From Chrysochromulina tobinii (taxonomy: Eukaryota > Haptophyta > Prymnesiales > Chrysochromulinaceae), in assembly GCA_001275005.1 (NCBI GenBank), contig JWZX01002035.1, forward strand, positions 1-24,467: a stretch of 24,467 nucleotides of DNA, in the 5' to 3' direction. This document shows positions 11,901 through 15,630 of the stretch, piece after piece (the stretch's first letter is position 1; the number at the start of each line of letters is the position of its first letter). Made by a program: the position numbers and the translations under genes. The notes beneath the pieces were generated by a model that was given only the letters and a program-made list of their open reading frames with translations, did not search any database and was not told where the DNA came from.

Positions 11901-14125
11901 CTCGTCGCGCGGCGCGAGGCGATGCTCGAGGAGCTCACCCAAGGCGCCGTGCCGGCACGCCGGGTCGCTGCGCCCGCGCTCGAGACGACGCTCGCCGACC
12001 GCGCCTCGAGATCGTGGGAGATTGTGCAGGTGCAGGCGGCGACGGCCGCACGTGCGGCGGCGCGCGAGCACCCTGAGCGCGTTAAGTACGAGGCGGCGGC
12101 GGAGGCGCTCGCGGCCCGGGAGGCGGAGATGACGGTGCTTCGCACCCTGCCGATCGAAGGGGCACTCGCATTTGGCAATTGATACGCTCGGTAAGCGCGT
12201 GTACGTGCTGCATTCGGGTCTGCTCCGACGCTACCGGTTTGCAGACGCCCCCGGCGCCAGGATTGGTGGCGGCCCCGTGACCACGCAGCCCGAGGAGGCG
12301 GCCGACGCTCTCGCGAACACCGTATGGCTCGAGGGCATACCGGTGGGCGCGCAGTCGGACAGCCCCTTTCTGCATCGGCCGACGGCGCGGCTGTACTGGA
12401 CGGCGCTCGCGCCAGGCGGCGGCTGTAAGATCGAGCGCAGCTTCCTCGACGGGCGCGGGTGCGAGGTGGTGCTGTCCTCACTGCTGCGTGGTTCACGTGC
12501 TGTTGGTGCCGTCGTGAGCGCCGAAGGTCTGGTGCATGCCGCGTACGTGTCCGTTAGGCAGCCTGGCAATGCGTCGCTGCTCATGGTCGCCGAAGAGAAG
12601 TCGCACGCGACCGACGCCAACCCCCTCCGTGTCTCCGTGCTCACCATCCGGCGGGGCATCGCGCCCTCCGCGCTGATGACCTTCGGGCCTCATCTCTTCT
12701 ACAGCGTCACCGCCTCCCGAGCCATTTACCGGTGCGGGCTGGATGGCTCTGAGTGCATCCTGATCGTGCGAGGAGACGTGGGTATGGCATCAGGAGCGGA
12801 GGTAAATGGCGTCCTATACTCAGTCTCCAAGCTGTCCGCGGGCAACCAGGTAGTGTGCCTGATGGCCTCTGATTGGCCCCTGATTACCTCTAAGTGCCAC
12901 TGATTGCCTCTGATTGGCCCCCGATTACCTCTAGATGCCCCTGCTTGCCTCTAATTGCCCATGTTTGGCCTCTAATTGCCCATGATTGGCCTCTAACTGC
13001 CCAGGCGAACCAATTCGCAACTGCCAAGGTTGGGGGCATGCCGCCTCTGATCATGTGGCTTGAGTCGAACGCCAAGGGTGGTTACAACGCTGACGCGCCG
13101 CGCGAGGCGACCTCCGCATTGCTCGCCGTGGCCACCAACAATGAGCCGCTCCAAGGTCTCATCTCATTGCACCTAAATGATTGCATTTGATTTCCTCTGA
13201 TTGGCTCTGGGAACATCCAAGGGCTCATCACGCGCTGCGCTCCAAATGGCATCCCTCCCCTCAGTATGCCAGGGCTCACCACGACGCCTCCTCGGCTTCC
13301 CCACAGGTCTCATCACGCGCTTCTCAAAGGGCAACTTGGCGACGCACGCGGCGGCAGCGCGCACGCTCTGGCACCTCGCCGGCAACTGCACCGAGGGAGA
13401 GGCGATAGCAGCGGCCAGTGGGATGCAGCCTCTGTGCTCGATGCTCTCATCAGAGGACATGCACGCGCAGGTGTACTGATGACCGCGCGCTGATGACCTC
13501 TGATGACCTCTGATGACCTGTGTACATGCTCTCATCGGAGGACGTGCATGTGCAGGTGTGGTGCTGATAAAAACCTCTGATGACCGCTGATGATCGCTGA
13601 TGGCCTCTGATGACCTCTGGTGGCCTCGAATTGCATCCCTCATCAGGTTAAGGCCCGCGCGACCTCTGCTCTCTCCGAGCTCGCGCGCGACAACCCGGCC
13701 AACCAGAGCGCCGCCCAGGCTGGGAGCATTGCATACGTGGCGCTACGCCAAGGTACGTGCATGACCCGCGAATCACGAGGATGGCCTCTGTGCACCCGCC
13801 TTGCCTGCAAAGTGCTCACCACAGCGCACCCCTTCGTGTCTCGAAGGCGACAGGGCCGAGTCGGCGAAGAAAGCCGCCGCCTCGGCGCATTGGCTCCTCA
13901 CAAGGTTCGTCAAACCCTCATGATCTGATGCGTCTGATGGCCTCTGATGCCCTCTGATGGCCTCGCATTAACCAGATTGCCTCCCTCATCATTCATTGGA
14001 TTGCATCGCTCATCAGGTTGGTCACGCCTGTCGTGGGCAGTCAGATCCGCTTCGTGGGAGGCATCGACCTGTTCTACATCTCCGCCCTCTACATATACTT
14101 ATACGTGAGTGCAAACACCCATTGA
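799..14125 (+). CDS. Giant multi-exon IPT/TIG-repeat protein with embedded Roc-like GTPase, YWTD-like segment and C-terminal armadillo repeats
   Basis: I model 25 exons: 799-1311, 1388-1645, 1755-2902, 2999-3536, 3752-4276, 4382-4657, 4874-5095, 5239-5337, 5528-5740, 5823-6183, 6266-6540, 6794-7035, 7152-7224, 7461-7787, 7983-8138, 8359-8750, 8969-9692, 9828-11014, 11153-12029, 12160-12849, 13005-13155, 13307-13470, 13647-13752, 13847-13904, 14017-14125. All 24 introns are GT-AG, every phase joins, and the total of 9684 nt encodes about 3227 aa. The start is chosen at 799 because it begins a typical signal peptide (MLSYLLTSQLFLFAMPAASA). IPT/TIG repeats occur near residues 125, 215, 1300, 1500, 1560, 1838, 2120, 2347 and 2459, and there are many Asn-X-Ser/Thr sequons. 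IPT arrays are typical of secreted or surface adhesion and receptor proteins, so a surface role is inferred. No transmembrane segment is evident. Exon borders come from reading-frame and domain continuity, not from transcripts, so individual borders may be off and the locus could be more than one gene. Confidence 0.75.
1312..1387 (+). other. Intron 1 (type II core with exon-border copy)
   Basis: 76-nt GT-AG intron, phase 0. Its first 32 nt (1312-1343) match the first 32 nt of the next exon (1388-1419) at 31/32 positions. The rest is the TGCATGCA...GCTCACCACGGCG...TTTCCCCACAG module. Confidence 0.8.
1646..1754 (+). other. Intron 2
   Basis: 109-nt GT-AG intron, phase 0, required to change frame into exon 3. 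It contains a 21-nt tandem pair at 1690-1710 and 1711-1731 differing at one base, and GATTG/GATTA motifs related to the array monomers of other introns. Confidence 0.65.
2903..2998 (+). other. Intron 3 (TGATGACC array, exon-border copy)
   Basis: 96-nt GT-AG intron, phase 2. The first 22 nt are a diverged copy (18/22) of the start of exon 4 at 2999. A tandem array of about five CTGATGACCT units follows, then CTCCCTCATCAG. Confidence 0.75.
2999..4657 (+). CDS. Exons 4-6 of the giant gene: degenerate Roc-type GTPase domain
   Basis: Exon 4 ends in a P-loop-like string, VCILGHAQLGKM, where the Walker A Ser/Thr after GK is Met. Exon 5 supplies MWDLSGGKDYGSVLQPYLCD, matching the Roc WDxxGQ/switch II region, then VYLLVVPA and RWLNALRLGAPNTTVIPV, and MTKGEDL in the position of the NKxD guanine-specificity motif (Asn replaced by Thr). 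The order and spacing fit the Ras-of-complex domain of ROCO proteins. Exon 6 (from 4382) reads as the end of that domain, then returns to an IPT-like ending (LVEFSVNGQ). The substitutions suggest weak or lost GTP binding. A GTPase inside a signal-peptide protein is topologically odd. Confidence 0.6.
3537..3751 (+). other. Intron 4 (compound: ATTGCCACGG array plus second P-loop copy plus type II core)
   Basis: 215-nt GT-AG intron, phase 0. After donor GTACGT come about five 10-nt ATTGCC(AC)(GG/TG) units. Then 3613-3643 is a diverged copy (26/31) of 3511-3541, the exon 4 end with its donor, and three CACGGCGCC units plus CACTTCCCCACAG follow. Confidence 0.7.
4277..4381 (+). other. Intron 5 (CTGATGACGC array)
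   Basis: 105-nt GT-AG intron, phase 0. Donor GTGCGC repeats the first six nt of exon 6 (GTGCGC at 4382). About seven tandem CTGATGACGC units follow and the intron ends GCTTCCCCACAG. Confidence 0.75.
4658..4873 (+). other. Intron 6 (perfect 44-nt copy of the acceptor plus exon start)
   Basis: 216-nt GT-AG intron, phase 0. 4782-4825 is identical to 4861-4904, covering the acceptor CCCCTCCCATCAG and the first 31 nt of exon 7. The inner copy runs straight into TGATGACC units and a stop, so only the second acceptor keeps the frame. The 5' part holds GATCGAGTGACGAAACC-type repeats. Confidence 0.8.
4874..9692 (+). CDS. Exons 7-17 of the giant gene: central IPT repeats with Pro-rich, Gly-rich and N-glycosylation-rich linkers
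   Basis: IPT cores are visible in exon 10 (ASVAVTGFGFDVFG, CKFG), exon 12 (IFPTRGPVGGGTLVTVRGYG), exons 13-14 (ILPTGGPKRGGTLVT then VLGRGFHG, CLFG) and exons 16-17 (ISPSGGPVRGGFTVTALGRR then RCAFG). Exons 7-9 hold a less conserved stretch. Linkers are low complexity: about 16 consecutive Gly near 6366-6413, a PPPPFPPPPPPSAPPP segment near 7620-7730 followed by repeated NMTN/NTT sequons, and GGVGGAVV repeats near 9166-9225. Most IPT repeats are split by introns close to the GGxxVT strand or just after the closing strand. Confidence 0.7.
5096..5238 (+). other. Intron 7 (type II, several GCATGCATGCGCTCA units)
   Basis: 143-nt GT-AG intron, phase 0. It starts GTGCGC like exon 8 (5239). It contains at least three GCATGCATGCGCTC units and ends CTCACCACGGCG...CCTTCCCCACAG. 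Confidence 0.75.
5338..5527 (+). other. Intron 8 (GATGAGCCCT array)
   Basis: 190-nt GT-AG intron, phase 0. The 5' half is a GATGAGCCCT array with variants. The 3' half contains two GCTGAGTAC segments and ends CCCCCCTCATCACACGTCGC then AG. Confidence 0.65.
5741..5822 (+). other. Intron 9 (flanked by a perfect 27-nt direct repeat spanning both splice sites)
   Basis: 82-nt GT-AG intron, phase 0. 5719-5745 and 5801-5827 are identical, each holding the upstream exon end, CAG and GTGCT. The intron is therefore one full period of an 82-nt tandem duplication with a GAATGACCTCTGATGACC core. Confidence 0.85.
6184..6265 (+). other. Intron 10 (GTACGAGC-ATGCATGCAT at both borders)
   Basis: 82-nt GT-AG intron, phase 1. 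The first 19 nt match the first 18 nt of exon 11 (6266) apart from one inserted C. It ends CCCTAATTAG. A second AG at 6308-6309 is out of phase. Confidence 0.6.
6541..6793 (+). other. Intron 11 (double intron with three copies of the exon 12 start)
   Basis: 253-nt GT-AG intron, phase 0. Decayed copy 1 begins at 6541 (GTGACAATTGCCGTC). A TCTGAGTGCC array and acceptor CACAG then lead to copy 2 at 6714-6749, which matches the true exon start 6794-6829 at 34/36. The spacer between copies 2 and 3 is a short type II core (GCATGCATGCACACGCTCAC...CACAG). Confidence 0.8.
7036..7151 (+). other. Intron 12 (CTGATTGCAT array)
   Basis: 116-nt GT-AG intron, phase 2, donor GTACGT. It has about five CTGATTGCAT units and ends GCCTCATTAG. 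The next exon begins GTAC, repeating the first four intron bases. Confidence 0.75.
7225..7460 (+). other. Intron 13 (58-nt tandem repeat that regenerates the donor)
   Basis: 236-nt GT-AG intron, phase 0. Units at 7225-7282, 7283-7340 and a partial unit from 7341 each end CTCGTCACG before GTGA, copying the exon 13 end and donor. Further on, about 7373-7396 is a diverged copy of the start of exon 14 (7461). Confidence 0.75.
7788..7982 (+). other. Intron 14 (TGATGACCAC array)
   Basis: 195-nt GT-AG intron, phase 0. TGATGACCAC-type units occur twice, separated by a repeated GAGAGCCGCTGATGACCACT segment. It ends ATCGCTCATCAG. The flanking exons both encode NMTNATN, so the coding border itself looks duplicated. 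Confidence 0.65.
8139..8358 (+). other. Intron 15 (CCCCATCTCGCCCCATCTCA array)
   Basis: 220-nt GT-AG intron, phase 0. The 5' part has CCTGAT(T)GCAA units. About 8281-8355 is a CCCCATCTC(G/A) array acting as a pyrimidine-rich 3' end, with acceptor CTCGCCAG. Confidence 0.65.
8751..8968 (+). other. Intron 16 (33-nt tandem repeat, duplicated acceptor)
   Basis: 218-nt GT-AG intron, phase 2. It contains about 2.8 copies of a 33-nt unit from 8860. The 17-nt acceptor plus exon start CCCCTTGAGTGCAGATG occurs exactly at 8837-8853 and again at 8955-8971, the true junction. Confidence 0.75.
9693..9827 (+). other. Intron 17 (CTGATGGCCT array)
   Basis: 135-nt GT-AG intron, phase 0. It is a CTGATGGCCT array, then CTGAGTGCC units, ending GTGTGCTGAGTGCAG. 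The terminal GAGTGCAG matches that of intron 16. Confidence 0.7.
9828..11014 (+). CDS. Exon 18 of the giant gene: three further IPT repeats
   Basis: This is the longest exon (1187 nt). It encodes IPT-like starts LQVHSVTPPAGTSHTLLLVQ, LSTVSPTGAFLNGGVPLTIL and LSSVLPTGGPVYGGTCLYLR, with CIF, CRFGGP and CKFGPF at the positions where the other repeats have the conserved Cys-x-Phe-Gly. A His-Asp-Gly-Ala-Ser repeat (about 10100-10160), a Gly run and a Pro-rich linker (10276-10330) separate the first two. It ends phase 2 at a consensus donor GTAAGT. Confidence 0.75.
11015..11152 (+). other. Intron 18 (CTGATGACCT array)
   Basis: 138-nt GT-AG intron, phase 2, consensus donor GTAAGT. It has about eight CTGATGACC(T/G) units and ends CCTCTCCATCTGCAG. 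No exon-border copy is evident. Confidence 0.75.
11153..12029 (+). CDS. Exon 19 of the giant gene: end of IPT array and charged/coiled-coil-like stretch
   Basis: The exon begins by completing the preceding IPT repeat (ALRLSLNGIEF), then enters a region without a recognised domain containing VDITYDDVKYSFRM, IRAQWIEVRYRE and LGLRLVLDGV. It then becomes Ala/Glu/Arg-rich and helical in appearance. The frame stays open to 12182 (continuing with RVKYEAAAEALAAREAEM). The next domain is in another frame, so the 3' border at 12029 is a model only: a GT-AG intron 12030-12159 restores the frame, or a single-base indel near 12171 would. Confidence 0.55.
12030..12159 (+). other. Putative intron 19 (ordinary sequence)
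   Basis: A 130-nt GT-AG interval (CAG|GTGCAG to CGAAG|GGG), phase 0, is proposed because exons 19 and 20 are in different frames. It has no array and no repeat and reads as coding in the upstream frame, so a one-base indel is an equal alternative. Confidence 0.35.
12160..12849 (+). CDS. Exon 20 of the giant gene: YWTD/LDLR-B-like beta-propeller segment
   Basis: The exon encodes LAIDTLGKRVYVL, ARLYWTALAPGGGCKIERSF followed by LDGRGCEVVLSS, and HLFYSVTASRAIYRCGLDGS followed by ECILIV. The alternation of (I/L)Y(W/R/S) strands with LDG(S/R)xC turns resembles LDL-receptor class B (YWTD) or NHL-type propeller blades. Only about three to four blades are visible, fewer than the usual six. This supports an extracellular binding role but is weaker than the IPT assignment. 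Confidence 0.5.
12850..13004 (+). other. Intron 20 (CTGATTGGCC / CTAATTGCCC array)
   Basis: 155-nt GT-AG intron, phase 0. Repeated CTCTGATTGGCC, CTCTAATTGCCCATG and related units fill it, ending CTAACTGCCCAG. Confidence 0.7.
13005..14125 (+). CDS. Exons 21-25 of the giant gene: armadillo-like repeats and C terminus
   Basis: Five short exons read continuously in frame: ATAKVGGMPPLIMWLE and REATSALLAVATNNEPLQG (exon 21), HAAAARTLWHLAGNCTEGEA then AASGMQPLCSML (exon 22), VKARATSALSELARDNPANQ and AAQAGSIAYVAL (exon 23), GDRAESAKKAAASAHWLLTR (exon 24). The pattern of small-residue helices followed by GG/GxxxPL is the armadillo repeat, normally a cytosolic or nuclear fold. Exon 25 ends with a hydrophobic aromatic stretch (IDLFYISALYIYLY) and then either continues seven codons to TGA at 14123-14125 or is spliced at GTGAGT (14105). 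I see no further exon in the repeat DNA that follows. Confidence 0.6.
13156..13306 (+). other. Intron 21 (contains a copy of the fused exon junction)
   Basis: 151-nt GT-AG intron, phase 1. Inside it CCAAGGGCTCATCACGCGCT (13218-13237) resembles the joined end of exon 21 and start of exon 22. A further decayed copy, GGGCTCACCACGACGCC, precedes the type II ending CTTCCCCACAG. Confidence 0.7.
13471..13646 (+). other. Intron 22 (copy of exon 22 end plus array)
   Basis: 176-nt GT-AG intron, phase 0. 13526-13559 repeats 13441-13474 (exon 22 end, CAG and GTGT) at 30/34, all differences being transitions. TGATGACCTC units lie on both sides. It ends CCCTCATCAG. Confidence 0.75.
13753..13846 (+). other. 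Intron 23 (decayed type II)
   Basis: 94-nt GT-AG intron, phase 1, donor GTACGT. It contains AGTGCTCACCACAGCGCACC, a diverged form of the type II core, and ends GTGTCTCGAAG. Confidence 0.6.
13905..14016 (+). other. Intron 24 (CTGATGGCCT units)
   Basis: 112-nt GT-AG intron, phase 2. The first 12 nt resemble the first 12 of exon 25 (9/12). It has CTGATGGCCT-type units, and two TCCCTCATC/TCGCTCATC segments precede the final CAG. Confidence 0.65.
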
Positions 14126-14390
14126 TTCTAGAATTCCCAGCGCCCCATTGGGAAAATTGCTGACGAGTCCCATCGCCCCGATGGGGAGATGTGCTGACGT
14201 GTTTGCCACGACTCTCGCTTGCACATGCCCTACAACTGCTACCGATGCTTCGGTCAACTATACAGAAAGTACGTGCACAGAGACCCCTTGAAAATTTCCC
14301 AGCGCCCCGATGGGGTGAAGAATAAGGTGCTGACGTGCTTGCCTCGACTCTCGTCGCTTGCATAACTGTCACAGAGTCTACAAAAAAGGC
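14126..14390. repeat. Intergenic stretch with a diverged direct duplication
   Basis: CAGCGCCCC(A/G)AT(T/G)GGG followed by GTGCTGACGTG(T/C)TTGCC(A/T)CGACTCTCG occurs twice, from about 14147 and from about 14297. Short inverted repeats such as TTCCCA...TGGGAA (14138-14158 region) and CATCG...CGATG lie in the first copy. No ORF or RNA gene is recognised. Confidence 0.5.
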
Positions 14391-14935
14391 GACGGCGTAT
14401 CCTGACGGCCACCCTCACCTTCTCCTCCCTCACCACCTTCGCCGCCCTCGCCTTGTTTGCCACTCCCGCCTTCGCCGCCCTTGCCACCTCCACCCTCACC
14501 CCCACTGCCATCGCCTTCACCACCCCAGCCTTTGCCGCCCTGGCCGTCCTCGCCCTCACCGCCCTCACCCTCACCGCCCCCCGCACCTTCACCTTCGCCG
14601 CCCTCGCCCTCGCCGCCTTCACCTTCGCCGCCCTCGCCCTCGCCGCCCTCGCCTTTGCCTACCCCACCCTCACCACCCTCGCCACCCTCGCCCTTGCCCT
14701 CTCCGTCCGCGCACGTCGTGCCCTCGCCGCTCACGCCCTTGCCCTTGCCGCCCCCACCCTAACCTTCCTCGCCATCGCCGCCCTTGTAACCATCACCTCC
14801 TCCGCCGCCCTCGCTGCCCTCACCCTCATCTCCACTGCAACAACCACCCTCACCATCCATGCCCTCGCCATTCTCAACCCCACCCTCACCGCCATTGCCC
14901 TTGCCACCACCACCATCGCCATCACCGCCTTTTCT
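14391..14935. repeat. Second C-rich low-complexity tract (CCCTCGCCGCC-type units)
   Basis: The + strand is dominated by CCCTCGCCGCCCTCACC-like short units with a strong C+T bias. One + frame (14457-14762) reads as SPPSPSP repeats, another as an Ala/Leu/Thr-rich string, and the minus strand as Gly-Glu-Gly-Gly. None shows a domain. It resembles the tract at 1-590 in unit and strand. Confidence 0.65.
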
Positions 14936-14995
14936 AAAAGCGGTGCTAAACAACCTCGCCCGTCGGGACTGAACAGCCCCAGACCGACGGGTGCC

Positions 14996-15130
14996 TCTTT
15001 GCCGACTTTGACAACTTTGCCGACTTTGCCGACTTTGCCGACTTTGCCACCGACGGGTGCCTCTTTGCCGACTTTGACAACTTTGCCGACTTTGCCGACT
15101 TTGCCGACTTTGCCGACTTTGCCGACTTTG
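14996..15130. repeat. GACTTTGCC 9-bp minisatellite
   Basis: A 9-bp unit GACTTTGCC is repeated in two blocks, each introduced by CGACGGGTGCCTCTTTGCC. The period is a multiple of three, so it reads Leu-Pro-Thr repeatedly in the frame that leads into the next gene. Confidence 0.8.
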
Positions 15131-15136
15131 CGGACT

Positions 15137-15610
15137 ATGTCGCCCATCTCACCGCCGCCCTCTCCACCACCCTCGCCGCCGCCCTCACCACGGTCATCAT
15201 CATCATCGCCGCCCCCTATCCCACCCCTATCCACGACGCAACCCAATCCATTTGAACTACTTTTAAGCTACTTTCGTGACTTTTGGGCCACAAATCCTCC
15301 TCCTCTTCCTACCGATGAGATCATTCTCGACGGTGGCCAAAGGGTCACTGTCATCAAGGTCTACACCATCTCGGGAGAACTCGGATTCGTGGCGTGGCTT
15401 CTCCACGAGGCCGTGCCCACCGCGCCGCCTTTTACGGTAGTTTCTAATTTTGAAGCCACCATCGACAAACTGACGGGTGGAGACCGCAGCGAGACAGGCG
15501 GTGGCAGGGAGAAAACAAGCTTCAAAAGGGGCAGGAATAACTCGGCCGCCAATGCGTACCTTTCGCTGACCTTTCGCTGGATGCGAAGGTCCATGAGGCC
15601 TCCAGGCTAG
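15137..15610 (+). CDS. N-terminal part of the AP2/GARP gene, cut off by a frameshift
   Basis: From the ATG at 15137 the frame encodes a Ser/Pro-rich start (MSPISPPPSPPPSPP) and then ordinary coding sequence: FELLLSYFRDFWATNPPP, TDEIILDGGQRVTVIKVYTI and LGFVAWLLHEAVPT. It ends at TAG 15608-15610 after reading AYLSLTFRWM. An 11-bp perfect tandem duplication (15558-15568 and 15569-15579) sits where the frame stops looking like a protein. With one copy absent, this frame would run into that of the downstream ORF, giving about 975 aa in total. The frame is also open upstream through the minisatellite, so the start could be earlier. I recognise no domain in this part. Confidence 0.55.
   Translation: MSPISPPPSPPPSPPPSPRSSSSSPPPIPPLSTTQPNPFELLLSYFRDFWATNPPPLPTDEIILDGGQRVTVIKVYTISGELGFVAWLLHEAVPTAPPFTVVSNFEATIDKLTGGDRSETGGGREKTSFKRGRNNSAANAYLSLTFRWMRRSMRPPG
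15558..15579. repeat. Perfect 11-bp tandem duplication causing a frameshift
   Basis: ACCTTTCGCTG occurs twice head to tail (15558-15568, 15569-15579). Eleven is not a multiple of three. It is the point where coding character moves from one + frame to another. Confidence 0.9.
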
Positions 15611-15630
15611 GGAAAGGGCTTCTCAGCAAC

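Noticed and set aside
14335-14937. Long Pro/His/Arg- or Gly/Glu-rich frames on both strands
   Set aside because: All frames of the low-complexity tract are open because of its composition. None shows a domain or a sensible start.
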